A stretch of 24,462 nt of DNA from JAPLJU01 sp964547985 (GCA_964547985.1 CAZJPV010000040.1:1-24462), one strand, 5' to 3'. Positions 5,622 through 13,484 are shown, counted from the first letter of the stretch. A program made the numbers and translations. The notes: generated by a model not told the origin, from the letters alone.

Positions 5622-6707
5622 TCACCGTCGGGCCAGGCGGAATGGCAGGATAAAAAGGACCGCAAGGAAAACAAGAAGGGCTGCGGGCCCGGCGTAAAGA
5701 AGGATGAGGCACAGGCCCAGGACCGGCAGAAGCGCAATGCGGGTCAGGGATTTGAGGAACTCGTGGCGCTCGATGAGGCCGGCAAGAGACGGCGCGTATC
5801 GCTCATAGACGGAAAGAAAGAGGCGGCCGACCGCGTTCGTCTTCATATGACGATCGCGGACCGCCCGCAGAATGTCGAGATACGGGTGCAGGGTGGAGCC
5901 ATAAGCGGCGGTGGCAATGAAACACTTGCCCCCGTCATCGTCGGAATCGCCCCCACCCGAGACGGGGACGTCTGTTTCCACGGCGACGGTCGTCGCCTGT
6001 ATGTACTGGGTATAGGGGAAAAACATGTACCGGCGACCCTCGTGGATCATGCCGACACTCAGCGCTTCCGCAAGGGGGTGCTCGAAGCTTGAGAACTCCA
6101 CAAGCTCAGCAAAGGTGTTTTCCCCCGGCCAGTCCGCCCAAAGTGTGGCTTCGCAGTTGTAGGTCTGTGTGTAGGTCTTGCCCGTACCGGTTTCGGGGTA
6201 GTACGCGTAGGGGGTGATGTCGTAGCCCACCTGTTCATAGAGGTACTCCACGAGGCCGACACAGGTGAATGTATCTTCCTGCCCCTTCTGATGACGGAAC
6301 TGGATATCGTAGTATTTTCCAACCTGCTCACGGGCCAGGAAGATCAGCCGATCCACATCCTCCTCGAGCCATGCATCAAAACCGACGGGCACCTTTGCCC
6401 CGAGATAGCGGCACCCCTCGTCGAGGTCGCTCTGGGGGATGAAATTCTCGGAGGCTGTTTCCTCCACCGTCGGCGCCACGGCGTGGATAATGCGGTTGTC
6501 GCCGATGTAGAGGCCCACGTGGCCGGATTTCATGTCCCGTAGGGCCAGATTCAATACCGAGCATGTAAGCTCGAGTTCGTCAGTCCGCCCGTAGATCGTG
6601 TCGCCCTTGCTCGTGTGGTAGAGGATGGCACCCCTCTGGAGGGCCGGGGCCTCGGCGGAAGCAAAAACGAAAGACAGGAGAATGAGGATGAAGATGGTCT
6701 TTTTCAT
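5622..6707 (-). CDS. Secreted permuted NlpC/P60-like hydrolase with CFI-box C-terminus
   Basis: This 361-aa protein has a signal peptide (1-18). A permuted papain-fold domain follows in which His comes first (SGHVGLYIGD, His63) and Cys later (FTCVGLVEYL, Cys149), the order seen in YiiX/NlpC-P60-like peptidases or amidases. After a Gly/Asp-rich linker (250-260) comes the motif CFIATAAYGS (262-271), the hallmark of the CFI-box C-terminal domain, and then two hydrophobic segments (about 325-357). It probably acts on peptides or peptidoglycan outside the cytoplasm; the substrate is unknown. ATG 6707 was chosen because the signal peptide starts there; upstream TTG 6722 is less likely. The gene overlaps the HEAT-repeat gene upstream, so translational coupling is likely. 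Confidence 0.78.
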   Translation of the reverse strand: MKKTIFILILLSFVFASAEAPALQRGAILYHTSKGDTIYGRTDELELTCSVLNLALRDMKSGHVGLYIGDNRIIHAVAPTVEETASENFIPQSDLDEGCRYLGAKVPVGFDAWLEEDVDRLIFLAREQVGKYYDIQFRHQKGQEDTFTCVGLVEYLYEQVGYDITPYAYYPETGTGKTYTQTYNCEATLWADWPGENTFAELVEFSSFEHPLAEALSVGMIHEGRRYMFFPYTQYIQATTVAVETDVPVSGGGDSDDDGGKCFIATAAYGSTLHPYLDILRAVRDRHMKTNAVGRLFLSVYERYAPSLAGLIERHEFLKSLTRIALLPVLGLCLILLYAGPAALLVFLAVLFILPFRLARR

Positions 6708-7458
6708 CGGCCGGCCCCCCAACAGCCTTTCGCACCATCGGCGAAGCGTCGCCGCCCGCAGCCCTCAGGGCCTCCTGCCCCTCCGCACTGAGAGTTTTGA
6801 ACTTGCTGAGACCGAGGGACGCGTTGTAACGGACCAGCGGCGCCGGATCCGTTTTGAGCACCCGGACAAGGATACCCTCCACAGAGGCACTCTCGTTCTG
6901 GGCAAGGGCCCGGACGATTTCCGCCCGGACCATGCGGTCCCGTTCAGTCTCGAGGCGGGCCGCCAGGAAGTTCACCGCATCATCGCCCCCGATCATGCCC
7001 AGGGCCTGGGCGGCCTTGAAGCGGATCCGGTCGTCCCCGCTCGAGAGGGTCTCCGAGAGCAGCGGCAGGGATTCCGCGGCCTTCATACTTCCAAGGGCTA
7101 AAAGGATGGTGTAACGGAGATTCTCCCCCGTTTTGCGGTTTCTATAAACGGCTTCGTAGGCGGAGAGGATCTCGGGGCGCGGCTGACCGATCCGGCCCAG
7201 GGCCATGACCGCGCTCGCCCGCACCCTCCGCGGCTCGGCGGGATTTTTCAGGATCAGAAGAAGAGGCTCCGAGGTCTTCGTGTCGCCCGATCTCCCGAGG
7301 GTCATGATGGCCTGAGACCGATCTTCAACACTGCGGGTTCGATCCTGCGCTACAGCGAGATTGGTGGATGTGTCTCGAGCGGCATCGGTAGCCGCAGAAA
7401 GGGTGGGAAAGAGGAATAAAACAATGAGCAGGGGGACGACGATCTTCCGAAGCATCAT
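6580..7458 (-). CDS. Secreted HEAT-repeat protein, C-terminus probably frameshifted
   Basis: ATG 7458 follows GGGAGG and begins a signal peptide (about 1-22, MMLRKIVVPLLIVLF). Residues from about 35 to 245 are HEAT/PBS-lyase-type helical repeats (for example VRASAVMALGRIG and IRFKAAQALGMIG). These are protein-interaction scaffolds, not enzymes. As written the frame continues 128 bases into the next gene and yields a proline/histidine-rich tail that is just the wrong-frame reading of that gene. One extra G in the G6 run at 6715-6720 would end the protein at about 251 residues, with TGA overlapping the next ATG. A single-base deletion, real or a sequencing error, is therefore likely. Confidence 0.75.
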   Translation of the reverse strand: MMLRKIVVPLLIVLFLFPTLSAATDAARDTSTNLAVAQDRTRSVEDRSQAIMTLGRSGDTKTSEPLLLILKNPAEPRRVRASAVMALGRIGQPRPEILSAYEAVYRNRKTGENLRYTILLALGSMKAAESLPLLSETLSSGDDRIRFKAAQALGMIGGDDAVNFLAARLETERDRMVRAEIVRALAQNESASVEGILVRVLKTDPAPLVRYNASLGLSKFKTLSAEGQEALRAAGGDASPMVRKAVGGPADEKDHLHPHSPVFRFCFRRGPGPPEGCHPLPHEQGRHDLRAD

Positions 7459-7486
7459 AGAACCTCCCTCGCAGTTGTTTGAATAG

Positions 7487-7500
7487 CCCTTCATGAAGGG
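7487..7500. promoter_or_regulatory. 14-bp perfect palindrome upstream of HEAT gene
   Basis: CCCTTCATGAAGGG is self-complementary and lies 29 bases upstream of the HEAT-repeat start. It could be an operator or a small RNA hairpin in the leader. No regulator is known. Confidence 0.4.
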
Positions 7501-7622
7501 AAAAGTCAAAATACCAAAAAAAGTATATCCATTTCATATACAAACGCACCGCCGATTGCAAAGATAAATTTTTGATTCGCCCCCTCCTCGCGCCCCCGGT
7601 GTGAGAGTTTCTTTTCGCTTTA

Positions 7623-7649
7623 TTGACGAATCCCCCGGATGTGTATAAG
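7623..7649 (+). promoter_or_regulatory. Possible promoter of phosphotransacylase gene
   Basis: TTGACG (7623-7628) and TATAAG (7644-7649) are separated by 15 bases, slightly short of ideal. They lie about 55 bases before the start codon, in the divergent gap with the HEAT gene. Confidence 0.4.
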
Positions 7650-7704
7650 ATGGCCCATCGACAAGGGCGCGTCCTTCCGGGTCGCCCGGTGAGGAACAAA
7701 GCAC

Positions 7705-8628
7705 ATGATCACAGATTTCAAAATGCTGATCAGGGAGGCCGCTTCCCGGGGACCCCGGAAGGTTGCCGTCATCCTGCCTCACGAGAAGGCATCGATCGAA
7801 GCGGTCAACGACGCGCAGAGCGAGGGTCTGGCCGAAGGCGTTCTCATCGGGCAGTCGAGCCTGATAGAGACCCTGCTCAAGGATCTGAAGATCCCCCTCA
7901 AGCGTTTCGAGATCCACAATGAAAAAGATGCGGATCGCGCGGCCGAATACGGGGTTCAACTGGCCGCGTCAGATGCCGCTGACATCCTCCTGAAGGGGAA
8001 CATTTCGACCAACAAACTCCTGGGTGCGGCCCTGCGCGGTTCCCGGAACCTGAGGGCAGGGAACCTCCTGAGCGATGTTTTTATCTTTGAGGACAGCCGG
8101 GAAGACCGGCGATCCATCACTCTGGCCTCCGATGGCGGCGTCAATGTCGCTCCGGATCTGAAGGCGAAGATCGGCATCATCCAAAACGCCGTGACGGTTG
8201 CGCACGCCCTCGGGATCAAGGTCCCGAAGGTGGCCATTCTTTCGGGTGTGGAAAAGGTTCAACCGGAAGTGCAGTCAACGGTGGATGCCCTCGCCCTGGC
8301 CAAGATATGCTCCTACGGGGAGATGACCGACTGCATTGTGGACGGCCCTTTTGCGCTGGACAATGCCATTTCCCTGGAGGCCGCACAGATCAAAAAAGTG
8401 GAATCGCCGGTGGCCGGTTCCGCCGACATTCTCATCATGCCGGACCTGGAAGCGGGCAATATCTTCGGGAAGGCGCTGGTCTACTACGGGGGGAAGAACC
8501 TCGCTCATGTCATCGTCGGCGCGAAGGTTCCCATCCTGATCAGCTCGCGATCCGATCCGCCCGCGGCCAGACTGGCCTCCATCGCCCTGGGGGTTCTGCT
8601 TTGCTCGTCGGGGAGAAAGCCGGCATGA
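7705..8628 (+). CDS. ptb: Phosphate acetyl/butyryltransferase (Ptb-like)
   Basis: This 307-aa cytosolic enzyme of the PTA/PTB family transfers an acyl group between CoA and phosphate. Family features are the ADILLKGNISTNKLLGAAL stretch (about 92-110), VFIFEDSR, an ASDGGVN segment and the C-terminal MPDLEAGNIFGKAL..YYGG block with ILISSRSD near the end. Length fits phosphate butyryltransferase (about 300 aa) better than long Pta. ATG 7705 is preceded by GAGGA nine bases upstream. No acyl kinase gene is adjacent; an ACT-domain gene follows after 25 bases, probably co-transcribed. The acyl specificity (acetyl, butyryl or branched) cannot be told from sequence. Confidence 0.85.
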   Translation: MITDFKMLIREAASRGPRKVAVILPHEKASIEAVNDAQSEGLAEGVLIGQSSLIETLLKDLKIPLKRFEIHNEKDADRAAEYGVQLAASDAADILLKGNISTNKLLGAALRGSRNLRAGNLLSDVFIFEDSREDRRSITLASDGGVNVAPDLKAKIGIIQNAVTVAHALGIKVPKVAILSGVEKVQPEVQSTVDALALAKICSYGEMTDCIVDGPFALDNAISLEAAQIKKVESPVAGSADILIMPDLEAGNIFGKALVYYGGKNLAHVIVGAKVPILISSRSDPPAARLASIALGVLLCSSGRKPA

Positions 8629-8653
8629 TGCATTTACATGGTGAGAACGGGGC

Positions 8654-9085
8654 ATGAAGATCACGCAACTGTCCGTCTTTCTGGATAACCGCGCAGGGGT
8701 GCTTGCGGAGCTGACGGAGTATCTCGGTGCAAAGGGCATTAACATCCGCGCCCTCAGCGTTGCCGAGTCGAGGGATTTCGGCGTTATCCGGATGATCGTC
8801 CCGGACCCGTCTCATGTTGCAGAGCTGCTCGGCAAGAAGGGTTATAACATCCAGAAAGTGGAGGTGCTCGCCGTGCGGGTGGCCGACGAACCCGGGGGAC
8901 TCGGAAAGGCGTTGCGTACGATGGCCGACGAGGATTTGAATGTGGATTACCTTTACACGTTTCTGGACAAGTTGGGGGGTGAGGCTGTTGTGATTCTTCG
9001 GGTCGACAACCCTGATTTTGCGGGGACCCTTCTCGTGAGAAAGGGTTTCAACCTCTTATCGCAGGAAGACTTCATGCGGCTGTAG
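8654..9085 (+). CDS. Tandem ACT-domain protein
   Basis: This 143-aa cytosolic protein is made of two ACT folds, about residues 1-68 and 69-143. The first has QLSVFLDNRAGVLAELTEYL with the typical Gly-Val/Ile-Asn-Ile pattern; the second has VADEPGGLGKALRTMAD. ACT pairs bind amino acids and act as sensors. Stand-alone double-ACT proteins of this size occur in deltaproteobacteria next to acyl/aryl-CoA ligase genes, and here next to a phosphotransacylase, so a role in sensing amino acids during branched or aromatic acid metabolism is plausible. It ends at a terminator. There is no catalytic domain, so this is not an amino-acid biosynthetic enzyme. Confidence 0.85.
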   Translation: MKITQLSVFLDNRAGVLAELTEYLGAKGINIRALSVAESRDFGVIRMIVPDPSHVAELLGKKGYNIQKVEVLAVRVADEPGGLGKALRTMADEDLNVDYLYTFLDKLGGEAVVILRVDNPDFAGTLLVRKGFNLLSQEDFMRL

Positions 9086-9086
9086 C

Positions 9087-9128
9087 AAAAACCCCCTTGA
9101 CCGCGTTGACTCGCTCAAGGGGGTTTTT
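9087..9128. terminator. Bidirectional intrinsic terminator
   Basis: AAAAACCCCCTTGA (9087-9100) and TCAAGGGGGTTTTT (9115-9128) are perfect 14-bp reverse complements around a 14-base loop. Both strands end in a T-run, so it can stop the ptb-ACT transcript from the left and the gltX-tRNA transcript from the right. Confidence 0.95.
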
Positions 9129-9135
9129 GAATATC

Positions 9136-9210
9136 TGGTGGTCCCAAAGGGAATCGAACCCTTGTTTCCGGCGTGAGAGGCCAGCGTCCTAACCGCTAGA
9201 CGATGGGACC
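9136..9210 (-). tRNA. tRNA-Glu(CTC)
   Basis: Seventy-five bases on the minus strand, with acceptor GGTCCCA/TGGGACC, D-arm GTCTAGCGGTTAGGAC, anticodon stem CTGGC/GCCGG around loop CTCTCAC (anticodon CTC), T-loop TTCGATT and an encoded CCA. It directly follows tRNA-Gln with one base between them. Confidence 0.95.
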
Positions 9211-9211
9211 A

Positions 9212-9285
9212 TGGCTGGGGGACTAGGATTCGAACCTAGGTAGCAGGATCCAGAGTCCTGAGTCCTACCGCTAGACGATCCCCCA
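9212..9285 (-). tRNA. tRNA-Gln(CTG)
   Basis: Seventy-four bases on the minus strand, starting TGGGGGA, with D-arm GTCTAGCGGTAGGAC, anticodon stem CAGGA/TCCTG around loop CTCTGGA (anticodon CTG), T-loop TTCGAAT and an encoded CCA. It lies between gltX and tRNA-Glu in one apparent transcript. Confidence 0.95.
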
Positions 9286-9350
9286 GTGGCGTCTGAATTG
9301 AGAAGGCGCGAATTTAGACAATTCGCCACTCAATGTCAACACGAAATTTC

Positions 9351-10796
9351 CTAAGGTTTCCCGCTTTTGAGCACTTTCTGAATCCGCTGGAGAACCCTTT
9401 CCTTTCCGAGTGTCATCATGACCTGATCGATCCCGGGGCTGACCGTCTTACCCGTGAGCGCCACGCGCAGAGGCTGCGCGACAGCCTTTAGCTTCGCCCC
9501 GCGCTCCTCGGCGATGGTTCGCAGGAGATTCTCGATCCCTTCCTTCGTGAAACGCTCCAGGGCCGGGAGTCTCTGCATCACGGCCTCCAGATAACCCAGG
9601 CCTTCCGGATTCAGGTATTCTTTGCGGAGCTTCTCGTCGCAGGTGATATCGTCGCTGAAATAGAAGGCTGCCGACTCGGCCATCTCGATCAGGGTTTTCG
9701 AGCGGGACTGGAGGTCGAGGACAACGCTCTTGACGAAATCACCGTTCGGCACCCGGATGCCCATGTTTTCCAGAAAGGGGACGATCTCCAGGGCGAGCCG
9801 GCCTGCCTCGCTCTGCCGGATATAGTGCTGGTTGAGCCACAGGAGCTTTTCGGGGTTGAAGACGGCAGCCGACTTCCCGACCGAATCCAGTGAAAAATAC
9901 TCAATGAGCTCTTTCGCGGTGAAGATCTCCTGGTCGCCGTAGGACCAGCCCAGCCTCACCAGATAGTTCACGAGTGCTTCGGGCAGGTATCCCATGTCCT
10001 TGTAGGCCATGACCGAGGTGGCCCCGTGCCTCTTGCTGAGTCTCGTCTTGTCAGAGCCGAGAATCATGGGCACATGGCCGAACTCGGGGATCGGATAAGC
10101 GAGGGCTTCATAAATGAGGATCTGCCGCGGAGTGTTGTTCAGGTGATCATCGCCCCGGATGACGTGGGTGATGCCCATGAGGGCGTCGTCCACGACCACG
10201 GCAAAATTGTAGGTGGGATATCCGTCACTTCGCTCGATCACGAGATCATCGAGCTCCTCGTTTGAAAACTGCACCGTCCCCTTGATAAGGTCCCTGACAA
10301 TGGTCACCCCGGTGTGAGGGCACCGGAAGCGGACGACGGAGTCGGGTGATTTCGGAAGGTTTCGGTCCCGGCAGGTGCCGTCGTACTTGGGCTTCTGCCC
10401 TGTGGCGAGCGCCTTTTTTCGTTTTTCCTCCAGCAGTTCCTGCGGGCAGACACAGTAATAGGCCTTTCCCTCCCCGATGAGCCTTTCCACGGCCTCCTTG
10501 TGGAGGTGTACGCGCTGGGCCTGAAAATAGGGACCTTCTTCCCAGGTGAGCCCGAGCCAGGTCATGGCATCCAGGATGGCCCGCGTCGATTCCTCGGTAG
10601 AGCGGAGCTGGTCCGTGTCTTCGATTCTCAGGATGAAGGCCCCCTGGTGGTGCCTAGCAAAGAGCCAGTTGAAGAGCGCCGTCCGGGCCCCCCCGATGTG
10701 GAGAAAACCCGTTGGCGAGGGGGCGAAACGGGTTCGAATTTCGCCTTTTTTAGAACTTTTCATGAAGAAAACCGCCGCTTTTTTGTTGCCTTTCAT
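9351..10796 (-). CDS. gltX: Glutamate--tRNA ligase
   Basis: This 481-aa class-I aminoacyl-tRNA synthetase attaches glutamate to tRNA-Glu, and in non-discriminating forms also to tRNA-Gln. The ATP-site motifs are present: RFAPSPTGFLHIGG (23-36) and the KMSKS equivalent TRLSKRHG (251-258). A zinc-binding insertion has CVC (115-117) and a third Cys at 142. ATG 10796 was chosen because AGGGGGGTG lies just upstream; an internal Met12 (10763) lacks such a site, though the first 11 residues precede the conserved fold. tRNA-Gln and tRNA-Glu follow in the same direction, so the enzyme and its substrate RNAs are likely co-transcribed up to the terminator at 9128-9087. Confidence 0.95.
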   Translation of the reverse strand: MKGNKKAAVFFMKSSKKGEIRTRFAPSPTGFLHIGGARTALFNWLFARHHQGAFILRIEDTDQLRSTEESTRAILDAMTWLGLTWEEGPYFQAQRVHLHKEAVERLIGEGKAYYCVCPQELLEEKRKKALATGQKPKYDGTCRDRNLPKSPDSVVRFRCPHTGVTIVRDLIKGTVQFSNEELDDLVIERSDGYPTYNFAVVVDDALMGITHVIRGDDHLNNTPRQILIYEALAYPIPEFGHVPMILGSDKTRLSKRHGATSVMAYKDMGYLPEALVNYLVRLGWSYGDQEIFTAKELIEYFSLDSVGKSAAVFNPEKLLWLNQHYIRQSEAGRLALEIVPFLENMGIRVPNGDFVKSVVLDLQSRSKTLIEMAESAAFYFSDDITCDEKLRKEYLNPEGLGYLEAVMQRLPALERFTKEGIENLLRTIAEERGAKLKAVAQPLRVALTGKTVSPGIDQVMMTLGKERVLQRIQKVLKSGKP

Positions 10797-10914
10797 ATAT
10801 ACACCCCCCTGCCTTTGTCAAGCCGCATTTCCCCTCCCGCAGACGCTCTTCCCCCTCACAGGACGGGCATACCACAGGTGCTCCAGCGGCTCTACATGGC
10901 TGAAAATGAAATAA

Positions 10915-10948
10915 TTTTCTTGACAGAAGGGCCAATTTATAATCTACA
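10915..10948 (+). promoter_or_regulatory. Probable promoter for the DUF177-rpmF-fab run
   Basis: TTGACA at 10920-10925 is a consensus -35; 17 bases on is TCTACA (10943-10948). A better -10, TATAAT, is at 10938-10943 but only 12 bases from TTGACA. The AT-rich gap upstream of the long plus-strand gene run makes a promoter here likely; the exact boxes are unsure. Confidence 0.45.
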
Positions 10949-11016
10949 AGTGCAATTTAACACCATATAAAAGAAGTTGCTTCTTTAAGGGGATATGTTT
11001 ATTTTACTCTTCACAC

Positions 11017-11550
11017 ATGGCGACCATTAAGGTTTCGAATATCCCCGAAGAGGGACTCAAGCTCCATTTCAGGCTGGATGGGGAAAAATTAAAGGATATC
11101 GTGAAGGTGGACCGGGGAATGGATTTCCATCCCCACACGATTGACGTGTCCTGCGATATATCCAAGGTCCAGGAAACGGTCAGTCTCGGTCTCCATCTGG
11201 AAACTGAGATCGATTTTGACTGTTGCCGTTGCCTTGAATCCTTTACCCTGCCCGTGAAGGGTGAAGCAGACTATACCTTGATCTCCGCCCGGGAGGATGT
11301 GAAAGGCGAAGGAGAGTGGGCAGGTGAAGATGAGGCTTTTGGGTTTTACAGGGAAGACCTGATCGATCCTGAATCCCTGGTTTACGAGCAGATTCTTCTC
11401 CAGATTCCCTTGAAGCCCCTTTGCCGGGAGAATTGCCGAGGGCTTTGTCCCCACTGCGGGACGAATATGAACTTATCCTCCTGCAATTGCCGGGAGGAAC
11501 AGGCGGGCAGCCCTTTTGCAGCATTGAAGAACTTGAAAGTCACAAAATAA
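11017..11550 (+). CDS. YceD/DUF177 family protein
   Basis: This 177-aa protein has the DUF177 cysteine pattern: CCRCLESF (about 68-75) and the C-terminal CRENCRGLCPHCGTNMN..SCNC block (about 133-155). The second block probably binds zinc. E. coli YceD is linked to 23S rRNA accumulation, and the gene sits before rpmF in most bacteria, as here (rpmF starts 25 bases after this stop). ATG 11017 is the only good start in frame. It has no normal ribosome site; AAGGGG at 10987-10992 is too far away. The gene is the first of the long plus-strand run. Confidence 0.88.
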   Translation: MATIKVSNIPEEGLKLHFRLDGEKLKDIVKVDRGMDFHPHTIDVSCDISKVQETVSLGLHLETEIDFDCCRCLESFTLPVKGEADYTLISAREDVKGEGEWAGEDEAFGFYREDLIDPESLVYEQILLQIPLKPLCRENCRGLCPHCGTNMNLSSCNCREEQAGSPFAALKNLKVTK

Positions 11551-11575
11551 GACCAAAGAAAGTAGGTTTATCTTT

Positions 11576-11761
11576 ATGCCGAATCCAGTCAAACGACATT
11601 CAAAATCGAGAAGGGACAAGAGGCGCTCTCATGATTTTCTCAAATTCCCGGCGATCTCCGTCTGTCCACAGTGCAACGAACCCAAAATGCCGCATCACGC
11701 CTGCCCGAGTTGTGGGTCCTATAAAGGCAGGGAAGTGATCAACGTTGAAAAAGAGTCTTAA
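11576..11761 (+). CDS. rpmF: 50S ribosomal protein L32
   Basis: This 61-aa basic protein begins MPNPVKRHSKSRRDKRRSHD, typical of L32, and carries a zinc-ribbon with CPQC (about 30-33) and CPSC (about 43-46). It is the zinc-containing (C+) form of L32. It forms part of the large ribosomal subunit. It follows the DUF177 gene as usual, but fabD comes directly 29 bases downstream, where plsX and fabH normally lie. Confidence 0.96.
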   Translation: MPNPVKRHSKSRRDKRRSHDFLKFPAISVCPQCNEPKMPHHACPSCGSYKGREVINVEKES

Positions 11762-11790
11762 TCCTCATTGACCGACTTCAGGGGGAGCGC

Positions 11791-12732
11791 ATGCACAGGC
11801 TGGGCATTGTCTTTCCCGGACAGGGCGCACAGTACGTCGGGATGGGGCAGGACCTCCATAACGGCTTCGAGATGGCCCGATCCACCTTCTCGGAGGCCCG
11901 GGAGGTTCTGGGTTTCGATGTGGCAGCCCTCTGCTTTGAAGGTCCCCAGGAGGAATTGGATCTTACCATCAACACGCAGATGACGATCCTGACCCTGGAC
12001 GTGGCAGCCTACAGGGTCTTTGCGCAACGGACACCGCTTCGCCCCGCGGTCATGGCGGGACACAGCCTGGGTGAATACAGCGCCCTCTGCGCCTCCGGCG
12101 CCATTTCCTTCGGGAACACCCTGAGGCTCGTTCACGCCCGCAGCCGGTATCAGCAGGAGGCCGTCCCCGTGGGTGTGGGCTCCATGGCGGCCATTATCGG
12201 CCTGGAGAGGCCGGTGGTGGAGAGTCTCTGCCGGGAGGTTTCCCGGATGAACGGCGCAGTTACCCCGGCGATCTTCAATTCGCCCGACCAGACCGTCGTC
12301 TCGGGCCTGGCCGCCGCTGTGGATTCGGTCGCGAGCCGGGCCAGGGAAAAGGGAGCCAAGCGGGCGATCCGGCTTCCTTTAAGTGTACCCTTTCACTGCG
12401 GTTTACTGGTCGAAGCCGCCGGGCGGTTTAAAAAGGACCTGGAAAGCATCGAGATCCACCAGGGCGATATTCCCGTTCTTTCAAACGTCGATCCCGCGGT
12501 GGTTCACGCGCCGGACAATACAAAGGATCTGCTGGTCCATCACATCAGCGCTCCCGTAAGATGGCAGGAAACGATCGAGCAGATGGTCCTCATGGGTATA
12601 GACACGATCGTTGAAGTGGGCCCCCGCAAAATTTTGTCGGCCCTATCCAAGAGGATTGATGACCGGATCCGGATGCTCAACGTGGAGGACAGGGATTCAC
12701 TGAAGAAAGCTCTGGAGTTTATCAGCACATGA
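11791..12732 (+). CDS. fabD: Malonyl-CoA:ACP transacylase
   Basis: This 313-aa cytosolic enzyme moves malonyl from CoA to acyl carrier protein for fatty-acid elongation. Catalytic features are visible: GQGAQ (Gln11), GHSLGEYSA (nucleophile Ser92), Arg117 in HARSR and His202 in VPFHC. The family NTQPA motif reads NTQMT, a minor change. The start follows CAGGGGGAG. The stop overlaps the fabG start as ATGA, which implies coupled translation. It is the first fatty-acid gene of the cluster here. Confidence 0.96.
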   Translation: MHRLGIVFPGQGAQYVGMGQDLHNGFEMARSTFSEAREVLGFDVAALCFEGPQEELDLTINTQMTILTLDVAAYRVFAQRTPLRPAVMAGHSLGEYSALCASGAISFGNTLRLVHARSRYQQEAVPVGVGSMAAIIGLERPVVESLCREVSRMNGAVTPAIFNSPDQTVVSGLAAAVDSVASRAREKGAKRAIRLPLSVPFHCGLLVEAAGRFKKDLESIEIHQGDIPVLSNVDPAVVHAPDNTKDLLVHHISAPVRWQETIEQMVLMGIDTIVEVGPRKILSALSKRIDDRIRMLNVEDRDSLKKALEFIST

Positions 12733-13484
12733 AAAATAACCCCTCACTCCAGGACAGAGTGGCCCTCATCACGGGAGGCTCAAGAGGCATCGGCAGGGCG
12801 ATCGCCCTGAAACTGTCAGCCATGGGGGCTTACGCTATCGTCAATTACGCAAAGAACCTCGCAGCGGCCGAGGAGACGCTTACCCTGATCCGAAAGCAGG
12901 GTGGTAACGGGGAGGTCGTCCCGTTTGACGTCGCCGACGCGGAAGAGACCCGAAAGCTGATCGCAGACACGATCTCCCGAAAAGGGAGAATCGATGTCCT
13001 GGTCAATAACGCCGGCACGTCGGCCGACGGGCTTCTGGTCCGGATGAAAGACCGGGACTGGGAATCCGTGATCCGGACGAACCTGACGGGGACCTACAAC
13101 TGCTGCCGCGCCGTTGCTTATTCCATGATGAAGCGTCGATGGGGGCGGATCATCAACATCACCTCCGTCGTCGCGGAGTCCGGAAATGCCGGCCAGGTCA
13201 ACTACAGTGCGTCAAAGGCGGGAATCATCGGGCTGACAAAATCACTGGCCCGGGAACTCGGCCCCCGGAATATCTGCGTCAATGCCGTGGCCCCGGGATT
13301 CATCGTGACGGACATGACGAAATCCCTGCCGGAAGAGGTCAGGGAACAGATAAAGGAACAAATCCCCCTCGCGAAACCGGGTACACCGGAAGACGTGGCC
13401 GGTATCGTCGCCTTTCTGGCGACGGAGGAAGCCGCTTACATCACGGGCCAGGTCATCCACGTCAACGGGGGGCTTTACATGTAG
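12729..13484 (+). CDS. fabG: 3-oxoacyl-ACP reductase
   Basis: This 251-aa short-chain dehydrogenase reduces 3-oxoacyl-ACP with NADPH. It shows the TGGSRGIG cofactor loop (15-22), NNAG (93-96) and the catalytic Ser146, Tyr159 and Lys163 (NYSASKAG). The length and the PGFIVTDM segment match FabG rather than other SDR enzymes, and its place between fabD and acpP supports this. The start overlaps the fabD stop by four bases. Confidence 0.96.
   Translation: MKNNPSLQDRVALITGGSRGIGRAIALKLSAMGAYAIVNYAKNLAAAEETLTLIRKQGGNGEVVPFDVADAEETRKLIADTISRKGRIDVLVNNAGTSADGLLVRMKDRDWESVIRTNLTGTYNCCRAVAYSMMKRRWGRIINITSVVAESGNAGQVNYSASKAGIIGLTKSLARELGPRNICVNAVAPGFIVTDMTKSLPEEVREQIKEQIPLAKPGTPEDVAGIVAFLATEEAAYITGQVIHVNGGLYM

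Noticed and set aside
10987..11030. Eleven-codon leader peptide frame (ATG 10995) before the DUF177 gene
   Set aside because: The AAGGGG site is only two bases from the ATG, too close for normal use, and no regulatory residue pattern is seen.
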